A stretch of DNA of 64,000 nt from Mycoplasmopsis glycophila (GCF_900660605.1 NZ_LR215024.1:372001-436000), one strand, 5' to 3'; counted from the stretch's first letter, positions 31,638-42,791 are shown. Notes: a model not told the origin generated them from the sequence alone. Made by a program: numbers and translations.

Positions 31638-32483
31638 ATGAAATTAGTTGATAAATTTGAAGTTCTTGCAAAAGAATATAATGAAAAAAATCAAATTCCA
31701 AACGAAGTAAAAGAAGTTGTCGAAGCATTAGGTGGTGTAAATAACATTTTATCATTCAATAACAGCGTTTCTGAATTAAGATACGACCTTAAAGACTTAT
31801 CATTAGTTAATGAAGCAGCATTAAAAGACATGGGTGCTACAAAAATTGTTATGTTTGATCGTGAAAGACACGTTCAAATTTGCTTTGGTGTTGGAACCGA
31901 AATAATCAATCAACTTATTAAAAAATATTTATCAAAATTAAAAGAAGAATCTACATCAGAAACACAAGAAGCTAAAAAAGAAGATTGCAAATGTTCAGAT
32001 AAAGAAGAACAAGTTGTTAGCTCGTTAGAAGTTATCGCTCCTGTTTCTGGAAAAGTAATTTCATTAGAAGAACTTAATGATGGTGTATTTTCTGCTGGAC
32101 TTGTTGGAAAAGGATTCGCAATTGAAATGGATCTTGCAGCAGGAAAAGTTGAAGTTTTAGCTCCATTTTCAGGAAAAATCGCAATGATGCCTGCGACAAA
32201 AAACCAAATTTTATTATCAGCTTCAAATGGTGCTGAAGTTGTGCTTTTATTAGGGCAAGATAGTCACAAATTAGATGGAATTGGTTTTGATGCTCATTAT
32301 GGTTTAAACTCATTTGTTGAACAAGGAAAATCTTTAGTAACATTAGATTTAAATAGATTCAAATCAGAAAATATTGATAATAAATTTGTTTTTGTTCTTA
32401 CACAAGATTCAAAATTCCAAACAATTGAAGAACTTGTTAAAGAAGCAAAATCAGGGCAAAAATTATTTCAATTAGTAAAATAA
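31638..32483 (+). CDS. PTS EIIB-EIIA-like protein lacking all phosphorylation sites
   Basis: The 281-aa protein fuses a glucose-family EIIB domain (residues ~25-100) to an EIIA(Glc) domain (~130-281) through a charged linker with CKC. EIIB is recognised by ALGGVNNI...LRYDLKD; EIIA by VIAPVSGKVISLEELNDGVFS, GLVGKGFAI, APFSGKI and DGIGFDAHYGLNSFVEQGKSL. Aligned to the family, the phospho-Cys of 'CxTRLR' is Ser43 (SVSELR), the first EIIA histidine is Asn189 (ATKNQI) and the active histidine is Leu204 (EVVLLLGQDS). No EIIC is present. It therefore cannot relay phosphate in the normal way; it may be a regulator or a sugar/partner-binding relic. It is monocistronic with its own terminator, between ftsZ and the ATP synthase operon. 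Confidence 0.82.
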   Translation: MKLVDKFEVLAKEYNEKNQIPNEVKEVVEALGGVNNILSFNNSVSELRYDLKDLSLVNEAALKDMGATKIVMFDRERHVQICFGVGTEIINQLIKKYLSKLKEESTSETQEAKKEDCKCSDKEEQVVSSLEVIAPVSGKVISLEELNDGVFSAGLVGKGFAIEMDLAAGKVEVLAPFSGKIAMMPATKNQILLSASNGAEVVLLLGQDSHKLDGIGFDAHYGLNSFVEQGKSLVTLDLNRFKSENIDNKFVFVLTQDSKFQTIEELVKEAKSGQKLFQLVK

Positions 32484-32526
32484 TAATCAAGCACAAAATG
32501 TGAAAAATAACTTGATTATTTTTTTA
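32482..32526 (+). terminator. Intrinsic terminator of the PTS-like gene
   Basis: AATAATCAAG (32482-32491) pairs with CTTGATTATT (32511-32520) and a T-run follows. Confidence 0.85.
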
Positions 32527-32546
32527 TAACTTTATAAAAGTTATAA
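32524..32546. promoter_or_regulatory. 23-bp perfect palindrome upstream of the atp operon
   Basis: TTATAACTTT-ATA-AAAGTTATAA is a perfect inverted repeat 30 bases before the atpI start, right after the preceding terminator. TATAAA/ATAAAT boxes nearby make this the likely promoter region, so the palindrome may be an operator. Confidence 0.45.
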
Positions 32547-32575
32547 AATAAATATAAGCATACTAAAGGAGACTC

Positions 32576-33049
32576 ATGTTTTGAAAAAAATATAATAAAT
32601 ACTATGAAGTCTTGTTTTGATTTTTTTTATTATTTTTTTCATCTATCTTTCTATGTTTTTGAAAACATCACAAAGGTTTATTCTTTGGTTTTGCTATAGG
32701 AAGCTTGGTTAGTTATTTGTTTTATAAAATCAATGTCTGCGGAGCAATTTGAATTTTAACAACTACTAAAAAAGCACACAGGTATATTTTTTATTTTTTA
32801 AAATATCTTTTTTATTACGTTTTTTTATTTTTAATTTTTTATTTAAGTTTAAAAATTAATCAAACTTATCACAATTTGCATCATGAATTAGGTAAAAATA
32901 TCTACTTTAATCCAATTAACTTTTTAACCATGATAGTTGGTTTATCGCTCAATTTTGTTTTACCAATCTTTGTGCATGTTTGTGATTACTTAATTAACAA
33001 AATTAAACAAAGAAAATCCAGAAAGGAGATGAATGCTAGAAAAACTTAA
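32576..33049 (+). CDS. atpI: AtpI-like membrane protein at the head of the ATP synthase operon
   Basis: The 157-aa protein has four hydrophobic segments (roughly residues 10-30, 36-55, 70-95, 118-140) and many TGA-Trp codons. Its only strong evidence is topology and position: it directly precedes atpB and overlaps it by 17 bases. In mollicutes a poorly conserved 4-TM protein (MG406 type) occupies this site and is thought to help assemble the c-ring. The ribosome site AAAGGAGA precedes ATG 32576. Confidence 0.6.
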
Positions 33050-33803
33050 AGAATGAGCTCAACCGCAACTCCTTTCTTTAGTTGTAACTGTTTTAGTTAT
33101 TTTGATATTATCTTTCTTAATCTATTTTAAAGTTAAGAAAGTTAAACATAATAAAGCTCCAACAGGAATTGCTTTTATTGCAGAAGCTTATGTTGGTGTA
33201 ATTGATAAACAGTTTCATGACGTTGTGGGAGACAAAAGGCTGCAAAAGGCAAAAACTTATATTTTTGCACTAGCAACTTTTCTACTTGTTGGAAATGCAG
33301 TAGCATTTATTGGTTTAGAACCAATTGTTACTTCATATAGCGTTCCATTCACTCTTGCTCTAGCAAGTTGGCTTGGTATTTTAGCAAGCGGTATGATTTA
33401 CCGTAAGTGAAAATATCTTAAAGCTTTTATGTTACCAACAGATGTTATTGGTAAAATTTCACCTTTAATTTCTTTAAGTTTCCGTATTTACGGAAATATT
33501 ATAGGTGGTTCATGTATTCTTTTCTTAATCTATGCGATTTTTGGTTCGATCGGTAATGCTGATGCTATCGCAGGTAAAGGTTTTGGACCTGTGACTTTTA
33601 TAGCATCTCCTTTAACAGCAGCATTCCACTTTTATTTTGATGTTTTTGGTTCAACATTGCAAGCTTATATTTTTACCCTTTTAACATCAGTTTATTGATT
33701 AATTGAATCTGAACAAGATGAAAAACCAAAAGCAGAAAAGAGAAGAAGAATTTTAGTATTTAAAAAAACTTTCACAAAAAAACAAAGTGCAACAATCTAT
33801 TAG
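33033..33803 (+). CDS. atpB: F1Fo ATP synthase subunit a
   Basis: The 256-aa polytopic membrane protein includes GNIIGGSCILFLIYAIFGS after SLSFRIYGN. The essential Arg of the proton/ion half-channel is in ISLSFRIYGNIIGG (canonical 'LslRLfgNi.ag'), and FHFYFDVFGSTLQAYIFTLLTSVY is the canonical 'P....e.lvg.iQAyvF..L..vY' motif. It forms the ion path against the c-ring. TGA codons at 33051, 33408 and 33696 are Trp. It starts inside the end of atpI with AAAGGAGATGA as ribosome site. Confidence 0.93.
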
Positions 33804-33812
33804 GAGGATAAA

Positions 33813-34124
33813 ATGATTGAAAGTGTAACAAAATTATTAGCAGAAACAACAAATACTGCAACAGCAGCTACTACTGAAGCAGCAACTAGCGGAAGCGGAT
33901 TAAAAGCAGGTTTAGTAGCAGTTGGTGCTGGTTTAGCAGCAATTGGTGTTATCGGAACTGGAGTTGGACAAGGTTATGCAGCTGGTAAAGCTTGTGAAGC
34001 TGTTGGAAGAAACCCAGAAGCCGAAGGAAAAATTCGTACAATGTTAATTATCGGAGCAGGTATTGCTGAAACTGCAGCTATTTATGCTTTTGTTGTTGCT
34101 TTAATTGTTAAATTCGTTGGATAA
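33813..34124 (+). CDS. atpE: F1Fo ATP synthase subunit c
   Basis: The 103-aa protein forms a two-helix hairpin: GLVAVGAGLAAIGVIGTGVGQGYAAGKA, polar loop GRNPEAEGK, and LIIGAGIAETAAIYAFVVALIV with the ion-binding Glu86. An N-terminal Thr/Ala-rich extension of ~28 residues precedes the first helix. It makes the rotating ring. The ligand set Gln53-Glu86-Thr87-Tyr91 resembles that of Na+-binding c subunits (Gln32/Glu65/Ser66/Tyr70 in Ilyobacter), so the coupling ion deserves attention. The ribosome site is TAGGAGGA. Confidence 0.95.
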   Translation: MIESVTKLLAETTNTATAATTEAATSGSGLKAGLVAVGAGLAAIGVIGTGVGQGYAAGKACEAVGRNPEAEGKIRTMLIIGAGIAETAAIYAFVVALIVKFVG

Positions 34125-34132
34125 TTCAAAGT

Positions 34133-34699
34133 ATGTTAACTAACATTAACTTATTACTAGCGGAAAATGAATCAACAGTAAGTAAAATTGCTGAAAAATT
34201 TAATCAAATTTTCCCATCATGACCAATGATGTTGGCCACAATTATTTCGTTTGTCATCGTCTTCACTGTGCTTACTAAACTTGTTTATAAACCAGTTAAA
34301 AAAATGATTCAAGAGAGACAAAATTATATTCAAGAAAATATTAATCAATCTGTTAAACAAACTGAAATTAGTTTAGCAAAATTAGATGAAGCAAATGCAA
34401 ATTTAATTAATTCACGTAAACAAGCTGACATTATTATCACTAAGGCAAAATTAAGAGCAGAAAAAGTTTCTGATTTATATACATTAAAAGCAAAAGCTCA
34501 ATCTAAACGTTTACTTGAAGAAACACATTTAGATATTGAAGCGCAAAAAAGAGAATTTGAAGAAAATTCGAAAAAATATGTTGTGCAAGTAGCAACAGAA
34601 CTTGCTGACAAAATTTTAAAACGTGAAATTTCGCAAGAAACTCAATCAGAAATTATCGATAAATTTTTAAATTCAGATAAAGAAGTGGATGAAATTTAA
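34133..34699 (+). CDS. atpF: F1Fo ATP synthase subunit b
   Basis: The 188-aa protein has one N-terminal transmembrane helix (MMLATIISFVIVFTVLTKLVYKPVKKMIQER, residues ~32-62) and a long coiled coil ending DKILKREIS. This is the peripheral stator stalk. A TGA at 34220 is Trp. There is a ~25-residue N-terminal periplasmic extension. It lies 8 bases after atpE and 2 bases before atpH. Confidence 0.93.
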
Positions 34700-34701
34700 T
34701 T

Positions 34702-35256
34702 ATGTATGCTAAAAGAAATATAGCAGCTTATTCAGTTGCGATTTTTGACTTAGTTAAAGAAGAACACGAATTATCTAAAATTCAACCTGAATTTGAGAAT
34801 TTATTAGAAATAATTAAATTAAACCCAGAGTTAGTTACTTATTTAGGGAATGACTTAATTTCTGAAAAAGAAAGATTAAAAACAATTGAACTTGTATTTA
34901 AAGATTTTCATTGGATTATTTTAAATACATTAAAAGTTATAGTTCAAAGAAGAATGAGTCCATATTTGAAAAAAATTATCATCGAATATCTTAAACTTTC
35001 AAATAAAGAACTCAAAATCCGCTTTGTTCGTGTAGTGTCAGCTTTTCCGTTGGATGATAACCAACTTGAAGAAATTAAGAATAAGCTACAAAAAGTTACA
35101 AGAAGAACAATAAAATTAAAACATTCCATTGATCCTAACTTAATTAGTGGAATTAGAATTGAATCTCGTACAGAAATTTTAGAAATGAATATTAAACATG
35201 ATCTTGAAAAGATTAAGTTAGATATTTTAAAAACAGATTTACAGAAAGGAAAATAG
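34702..35256 (+). CDS. atpH: F1Fo ATP synthase subunit delta
   Basis: The 184-aa protein starts MYAKRNIAAYSVAIFDLVKEE, matching OSCP/delta ('...YA.al...a.e'), and ends with the C-terminal motif LKHSIDPNLISGIRIESRTEILEMNIKHDLEKI ('.vdp.ligG.ri.ig....d.Si...L..l'). It connects the b-stalk to the top of F1. Position between atpF and atpA is canonical. Confidence 0.93.
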   Translation: MYAKRNIAAYSVAIFDLVKEEHELSKIQPEFENLLEIIKLNPELVTYLGNDLISEKERLKTIELVFKDFHWIILNTLKVIVQRRMSPYLKKIIIEYLKLSNKELKIRFVRVVSAFPLDDNQLEEIKNKLQKVTRRTIKLKHSIDPNLISGIRIESRTEILEMNIKHDLEKIKLDILKTDLQKGK

Positions 35257-35259
35257 AAT

Positions 35260-36828
35260 ATGGCAATTCGTTTAGATGATATTTCTGCGATTATTAAAGA
35301 TCGTATTAAAAATGTCGGAAATACAGCTGATAGAAGTGAAATCGGACAAGTAATTTCGATCGGTGATGGTATTGCTGTTGTTTCTGGTTTAGAAAAAGTT
35401 AAAAACTCTGAAATTGTTGAATTTCAAAACGGTGTTTATGGACTTGTTTTAAACTTGGAAGAAGAAACAGTTGGTGTTGCTTTATTTGGTGATGCTAATA
35501 GTGTTTCAGAAGGTGATACAGTCAAAAGAACAGGTTCTGTTATTTCTGTTGAAGTTGGAGATGAACTTTTAGGGAGAGTAGTTGATGCTCTTGGAAACCC
35601 AATTGATGGTAAAGGAGCAATTAACGCAAAAAAAAGAAGTGAAATTTTTAAAGTTGCTTCTGGTGTTATGTCAAGAAAAGAGGTTAATCAACCACTTGAA
35701 ACAGGAATTATCGCAATTGATTCAATGATTCCAATTGGAAAAGGACAAAGAGAGCTTATTATTGGTGACCGTCAAACAGGAAAAACTGCTATTGCGATAG
35801 ACACAATCATTAACCAAAAAGGTAAAAATGTTAAGTGTGTTTATGTTGCAATTGGACAAAAAAATTCAACTGTTGCTCAAATTGTTCAAAAACTTTTAGA
35901 TGCAGATGCACTTAAATATACAACAGTAGTAGTTGCTGGTGCTAGTGAATTAGCTCCACAACAATATATTGCACCTTACACTGGTGTTACTATAGCTGAA
36001 GAGTGAATGTCAAAAGGAGAGGATGTTCTTATTGTTTATGATGATTTATCTAAACATGCGATCGCTTATAGAACATTATCACTTCTTTTACGTCGTCCAC
36101 CTGGACGTGAAGCTTATCCTGGAGATGTTTTCTACTTACACTCGCAACTTTTAGAAAGAGCAGCTAGATTGAATCAAAACTATGGTGGTGGTTCAATTAC
36201 TGCTTTACCAATTATCGAAACACAACAAGGTGATATTTCAGCTTATATCCCTACAAATGTTATTTCAATTACTGATGGTCAAATTTTCACCAAAGAAAGT
36301 CTCTTCAATTCAGGTCAAAGACCAGCTGTAGATATTGGGTTTAGTGTTTCACGTGTTGGTTCAGCTGCTCAAACTAAAGCTATGAAAAAAGTGGTTGGAT
36401 CGCTTAAACTTGAATTAGCTCAATATAACGAAATGTTAGCCTTTGCGCAGTTCGGTTCTGACCTTGATGATTCAACAAAAAATATTTTAAATCATGGTGC
36501 AAAAGTATATGAACTTTTAAAACAAGAGCAATACTTCCCGATTTCTCAACCAGATCAAATTATTTTACTAGTTGGAATTAAAGAAAGAATTGTAAACCCA
36601 TTACCAACAGAATATATTCACGAATATCGTGATGCTGTTCTTTCATGAACTAAACATGAAGGTCAAGAAATTTATGCTCACATCGAAACAACTGGTTTAA
36701 TTTCAGAAGAAGATTATCATAAAATTGAAGTTGCTTTAGTGCACATTGTTAAAGATATTATTTTAACAGTTCCGAATTATGATGAAAGAATGTACAAGTC
36801 TTTTCCTGAAAAATTTAGAGACTTATAA
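35260..36828 (+). CDS. atpA: F1Fo ATP synthase subunit alpha
   Basis: The 522-aa protein shows the P-loop [31 protein letters not shown], the [35 protein letters not shown] block and [13 protein letters not shown]. It forms the non-catalytic nucleotide site of F1. TGA codons at 36004 (EEWMSKGED) and 36646 (LSWTKHE) are Trp. It overlaps the atpG start by one base. Confidence 0.97.
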
Positions 36829-37679
36829 TGGCTAATTTAAACAGTTTAAAAAATAGAATTTCAGTTGTTTCTAACACTTCAAAGATCACAAATGCTATGC
36901 AACTTGTGTCGACGGCAAAATTAAGAAGAATTAAAAAAGAATTCGAAAGCATTGATTCATACTTAAATTTATTAAATGATACTTTTGATAGCTTAATCGA
37001 GCACGTTCAACCTGAAGATTTTTATTCTATTTTTCCTAAAAATGAAAATGTAAAATCAAAAATCTATATCGTTATAACAAGTGATTTAGGACTATGTGGT
37101 TCTTACAACACAAATGTAATTAATTTACTCAAAAAAAATATCACCTCAGAAGATAAGGTGATTGTATTAGGAACAAAAGGATATAGTATTTTACATTCTA
37201 CTGCTCTTAAAGATCAAATTATTGATCATTATTTAAATTACGGCGAAAAAGTTGACTATTCAATTGCTAATAAAATTACAAAAGAAACTTTGGATTTATA
37301 TGCAAAAGGACAAGTTGGTGAAATTAATTTAATTTATACTAAATTTGTTAACAATATTAATCAAGAAGCAATTCTTAAAAAACTTTTTCCACTTGATATT
37401 GAGCATAAAACAAAAACAATTTCACAAAATATTGAATTTGAGCCAAATGCAGAAGTTGTTCTCAAAAACTCAATTCCTTTATATATTGGAAGTTTAATTT
37501 ACTGCTTGGGAAGTAGTTCAAAAATTTCAGAAATGGCATCGCGTAGAAACGCCATGGAAAATGCTACTAATAATGCAAATGAACTTATTTCAAACTTACA
37601 TTTACAATTTAACCGTGAGCGTCAAAGAGTTATTACACAAGAAATTAATGAAATTGTAGCAGGAGCTGATGCTACATAG
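36828..37679 (+). CDS. atpG: F1Fo ATP synthase subunit gamma
   Basis: The 283-aa protein has the terminal helices of the central shaft: NSLKNRISVVSNTSKITNAMQLVSTAKLRR at the start and SRRNAMENATNNANELISNLHLQFNRERQRVITQEINEIVAGADA at the end. It transmits rotation between the c-ring and alpha3beta3. It is coupled to atpA; atpD follows after 15 bases. Confidence 0.96.
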   Translation: MANLNSLKNRISVVSNTSKITNAMQLVSTAKLRRIKKEFESIDSYLNLLNDTFDSLIEHVQPEDFYSIFPKNENVKSKIYIVITSDLGLCGSYNTNVINLLKKNITSEDKVIVLGTKGYSILHSTALKDQIIDHYLNYGEKVDYSIANKITKETLDLYAKGQVGEINLIYTKFVNNINQEAILKKLFPLDIEHKTKTISQNIEFEPNAEVVLKNSIPLYIGSLIYCLGSSSKISEMASRRNAMENATNNANELISNLHLQFNRERQRVITQEINEIVAGADAT

Positions 37680-39125
<1,446 letters not shown>

Positions 39126-39127
39126 AT

Positions 39128-39544
39128 ATGTCAAAAGTTAAATTAACAATCACTACACCTAATGGTATTTTTTATGAAGGAGAAACAGAGATTGTTTCTT
39201 TAAAAACTGCATTAGGATACATCGGACTTCAAGCTCATCGTACACCGCTTTTTAGTAATATTGAGATTGGTAAATTAGTAATTGGTTATGAAAGTGACCC
39301 TAATTCAATTAAATGTTCAATTGGTGGCGGAATAGTTTACGCTGATTCTGAAAAAGTTAATATAATTACTGAAGACATCATTGATGCTCGAAATATTGAT
39401 TTAGCTCGTGCTCAAAAAGATCGCGATTTAATTATGGCACAACTTTCAAGTGCTAAAAAAGACAACATTGATTTATCAAAATTAGAAGTGAAGCTTAAAA
39501 AAACTTTATCAAGAATTGACACTTACAATCAATTTAATAAATAA
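39128..39544 (+). CDS. atpC: F1Fo ATP synthase subunit epsilon
   Basis: The 138-aa protein begins KLTITTPNGIFYEGETEIVSLKTALGYIGLQAHRTPLFSNIEIGKLVI, the N-terminal beta-sandwich of epsilon, and ends with two helices (ARAQKDRDLIMAQL..., LEVKLKKTLSRIDTYNQF). It couples and regulates F1. Last gene of the operon; a terminator follows directly. Confidence 0.93.
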   Translation: MSKVKLTITTPNGIFYEGETEIVSLKTALGYIGLQAHRTPLFSNIEIGKLVIGYESDPNSIKCSIGGGIVYADSEKVNIITEDIIDARNIDLARAQKDRDLIMAQLSSAKKDNIDLSKLEVKLKKTLSRIDTYNQFNK

Positions 39545-39547
39545 TTT

Positions 39548-39580
39548 AAAAACCTTCATTCTCAAAATGAAGGTTTTTAT
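39548..39580 (+). terminator. Intrinsic terminator of the atp operon
   Basis: AAAAACCTTCATT pairs with AATGAAGGTTTTT, a long strong stem with a T tail, three bases after the atpC stop. Confidence 0.9.
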
Positions 39581-39609
39581 AAACTTTTTTATAAGAAAGG
39601 AGGATCTTT

Positions 39610-40443
39610 ATGACAAAATTATTAGACAAACTACAAACTAAATCACGAAGACTAACATTCTTTGCTGGAGCAACAATTTTATTGATTTTATTAATCGGAT
39701 TTATTATTTCTTGGTTTGATGTTGTTTCAGAAAATCAAGCACGCTGAAATGCACTTTCAGAGCAAAGTAAGTTAGAAATTGTAAGACATAATTTAATCCC
39801 AAGTCTCCAAGCAAACTTTTGAAAAAAAACACTAACATTTACTTATATTAGTAATTTTTCAATTGGTTTGGCTTTACTTCTTTACGCTTTAAGACCAAAT
39901 TCAATTAAAACTAATAATTTTTTAATTTTATCAGGCATTTATATTTCAGTAACTTTTCTTATTTTTTGAGGTTTAATTTTCCCGGGGCTATTTATCGAAA
40001 AAGTTTATTCACCTACAAGAATGCTTGTTTCAATCACTACTCACTTTGTCAATCCAATTATTGGTATTTCTTTTCTTTTATTTAATTCTAAAAAATTAAC
40101 TTTTAGTAATAAGTTAATCTTCTGATCTCTTGCTCCGATGTTTATTTATTACTTTTTTGCAATGGGAATGTATTTTATTGGTAATTCTTGAACCAAACAA
40201 ATTCATCTTGAAGCTTCAAATAATGAATATCATTTAGCAAAAATTCAAGATCTTTCAGGTTTAACTATTTATCCATTTTTAAATTTTGAATATCCACTTT
40301 TCTACAAAGGTAATTCTATTTTATATGTTGTTATCTTTAATATTTTAATTTTAATTATCGGAACATCTTTACCAATTGCTTTAGGATTTGCGTTTAAATA
40401 TTTAGCTAAAATAAAATTTAGAACTAGAAGAAAATATGAGTAA
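39610..40443 (+). CDS. Uncharacterised multi-pass membrane protein
   Basis: The 277-aa protein has about six hydrophobic segments: near residues 15-37, 75-95, 100-125, 130-160, 165-190 and 240-265. TGA-Trp codons are used throughout. The start ATG has AAAGGAGGA upstream. It overlaps the next gene by eight bases (ATGAGTAA junction). It is conserved-looking and sits just downstream of the ATP synthase operon but behind a terminator, so it is a separate unit. I do not recognise its family or function. Confidence 0.65.
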
Positions 40444-41518
40444 AAAACTTACTCAACAAATTTTATTCGTAGATTTTGAAGCAATTACACCTAATTTTTT
40501 ACATAAAATTCCAAAATACAAAAACATTAAAGATGAAATCGTTTATTGTTTTACTTTAGGGAAAGTAATTAATAAGGATAAAACAATTTTTAAAACATAT
40601 TTTATTGATTTAAGTAACTTTGATGTAAAAATATATTCAGATAATTTAACTAAAACACTTGAACAAGCTATTTATGATTTTGTAGGTCCAAATTTAACTA
40701 TTTCAAATCAAACGATTCAATTTTTAGGTTGAAATGCACATCTTGAAAATAAAATAACATCAAAATATCTTAAAATTCAAACAAATTCAATTGATGATAA
40801 TCACATTTCGCTTGATAATGTTGCTTTAAAACTTGGTTACCAAGATGTTGATCATTTTCTAGAATTAGATAAGATTAATTTAAAATTAAGTTCTCAAACT
40901 GATAAAAAAGGTAAGATTGCAGCTTATTTAGGTTATATTCTTTTTGCATATTATAATAACGAAACTAAACAAATTGATAAACTTAATTACGATGATATTC
41001 TTTTAATTAAAGAAATGGTGAAAAATTATAATGAAGCTGATGTTAAACAAACCATTTTTATTCTTAAAAATTTACCAAAAGCTCAAAAAATAATTGATTC
41101 ATTAATTGTCAAACGCGACAAAATCAACCAGCTTTCTCGTGAATTACAGCGTGGTAAAAAAATGCTTGAATTAATTAAGCTTGATCTAGGTAAACGAAAT
41201 CGAAATATTTTTGTAAATAAATACATTGAAAATTTACAATCTTGAGTTTATAAAAACCAAAAGAAACAAGAAGAGTTAGATAAAAATTCACACAAATATG
41301 ATCAAAATCAAGAATTTTTACAAAAAAGCATTAAGCAAAAAGAACTTTTAATTAATTTTCTCCAAAAAGAACAAAATTGTCGTACAATCAATAATGTAAT
41401 TATTAAACATCAAAAAATTACAAAAGAACGCGAATGAAAACTCAATTTTCTCAAAGATAATTTCCAAGGCAAAACCACCAAGAAAAAGACTAATCAGCGA
41501 AAGATTTTAGCAAAATAA
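40436..41518 (+). CDS. Conserved protein with DEDD-exonuclease-like start
   Basis: The 360-aa protein begins KKLTQQILFVDFEAITPNFLHKIP. The 'hhhxDxEah' strand resembles motif I of DEDD-type 3'-5' exonucleases, and a later NYDDILLIKEMVKNYNEADVKQTIFIL might hold another acidic residue, but no full DEDD set is certain. The second half (residues ~215-360) is Lys/Gln-rich and coiled-coil. TGA-Trp codons occur at 40730, 41243 and 41435. It is translationally coupled to the upstream membrane protein. Function unknown; nucleic-acid binding is an inference from the basic tail. Confidence 0.55.
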
Positions 41519-41541
41519 AAAGCGCACAAGGCGCTTTTTTT
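41517..41541 (+). terminator. Intrinsic terminator
   Basis: AGCGC pairs with GCGCT across ACAAG, followed by seven T residues, directly after the stop at 41518. Confidence 0.8.
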
Positions 41542-41563
41542 CTTCTAGATAACTTTTGTTATA

Positions 41564-41637
41564 TGGTGCTCTTTACAAGGATCGAACTTGCGATAGTTGA
41601 TTACGAGTCAACCGTTATACCACTTAACTAAAAGAGC
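41564..41637 (-). tRNA. tRNA-Thr (anticodon CGT)
   Basis: On the minus strand the acceptor GCTCTTT pairs with AAAGAGC, followed by A and an encoded CCA. The anticodon arm is GTTGA-CTCGTAA-TCAAC, giving anticodon CGT (reads ACG, Thr). The T arm has GTTCGATCC. Confidence 0.9.
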
Positions 41638-41638
41638 G

Positions 41639-42021
41639 TGGTGGAGATGACGGGAGTCGAACCCGTGTCCAAACATAAACAAGTATCGCACTTCTACAGT
41701 TTAGTTTATTTTTATTAATTACTAAAATATAAAATAAACAAAAATATTATTTAGTAATTGATCTTTCTTCGTTTTGATTACGATCAATTCTCAAAACTAT
41801 CCTTTATGACTCATTTCAAACTTAAAGGAGTCGTTTGAAATGGCTTTGCCGCTAGTTATTAAGCGAATGCAAAGGCTTGTGATCCAGCAAATGCTGGGTT
41901 ACTGAATGCAAATTCAGTTTTTTCTTCAGATTTTCCGTTTAAGAAAGCCTAGTAGCAATTATAGTCTGCCACACTACTGCGATGTTCAACTGCCTATATT
42001 TGTCGAAACCATTACATCCCC
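41639..42021 (-). ncRNA. ssrA: Transfer-messenger RNA
   Basis: The 5' end GGGGATGTAATGGTTTCGACA (plus 42001-42021) and the 3' end GGACACGGGTTCGACTCCCGTCATCTCCA plus CCA (plus 41639-41670) are hallmarks of tmRNA. Together they form the tRNA-Ala-like domain. An internal frame on the minus strand near 41862-41945 ends EFAFSNPAFAGSQAFAFA before tandem TAA codons. This is the proteolysis tag, with the hydrophobic AFA end seen in mycoplasma tags. It rescues stalled ribosomes together with SmpB, whose gene is directly upstream. Confidence 0.95.
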
Positions 42022-42031
42022 ATAAAAATCT

Positions 42032-42469
42032 TTATAAATAAGATTTTAAGACTTGTTTTAATTTCTTTTCTGTTTCTTCTTTTGCTATTTTAGCTCTTTT
42101 GTCATATTTTCTTAACCCTTTAGCAAGAGCTATTTCAATTTTTAAATAACTTTTGTGAAAGTAAATTTTTAATGGAATTATTGTTAATTGTAAAGTTTCA
42201 ATTTTTTGTTTAATTTTACGAATTTCTCTTTTATGTAACAATAATTTTCTATCACGATATTCATCATTTTTTAAAAGCATGTATTGTTTAAAGAAAGAAT
42301 CTTTAAGATAAACTTCATTTTTATAAATCGAGCAATAAGCATTAGAAATATCTATTTTATTACTTCTTGCTGTTTTGACTTCTCATCCTTCTAAAACAAG
42401 ACCTGCTTCATACTTTTCAAGAATTTCATAATCGTGGTGAGCTTTTTTATTTTGAGAAACAATCTTCAT
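42032..42469 (-). CDS. smpB: SsrA-binding protein SmpB
   Basis: The 145-aa protein begins [35 protein letters not shown], the SmpB signature, with the middle RDRKLLLHKREIRKI and the C-terminal LALAKGLRKYDKR-like IALAKGLRKYDKRAKIA. It delivers tmRNA to stalled ribosomes. One TGA is Trp (EGWEVK). It is transcribed toward ssrA, 10 bases away, so the two partners are probably one unit. Confidence 0.96.
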
Positions 42470-42627
42470 ATCTTAAAAATTATATTTATCTTTTTTATTT
42501 TTTTGCTAAAATATTTATGAAACTTTCGCTATTTAAGCAGTGAGTTTCAAAATTAAATCACTTAAATAAAAAAACATAAAATTTATTTGATTTAGTAAAA
42601 ATTGATATATAATTATATTGCAAACTT

Positions 42628-42711
42628 GGGGGGATAGCAAAGCGGCCAAATGCGGGTGGCTGTAACCCACTTTCTTAGGATTCGGGGGTTCGAATCCCTC
42701 TCCCCCCACCA
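42628..42711 (+). tRNA. tRNA-Tyr (anticodon GTA)
   Basis: Acceptor GGGGGGA/TCCCCCC with A and encoded CCA. Anticodon arm GGTGG-CTGTAAC-CCACT. The long variable arm (TTTCTTAGGA region) is typical of bacterial tRNA-Tyr. Confidence 0.93.
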
Positions 42712-42715
42712 TTTT

Positions 42716-42790
42716 TGCCCCATAGCCAAGCGGTAAGGCAGCGGGTTTTGGTTCCGCCATGCGTTAGTTCGAATCTAACTGGGGCAGCCA
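42716..42790 (+). tRNA. tRNA-Gln (anticodon TTG)
   Basis: Acceptor TGCCCCA/TGGGGCA with G and encoded CCA. Anticodon arm GCGGG-TTTTGGT-TCCGC. It follows tRNA-Tyr by four bases. It would be charged with Glu and amidated by GatCAB in this organism. It is the last core gene before the conjugative element. Confidence 0.94.
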
Positions 42791-42791
42791 T

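Noticed and set aside
33033-33803. Idea that atpB is broken into three genes
   Set aside because: All interruptions are TGA at Trp positions; the frame is continuous under the mycoplasma code.
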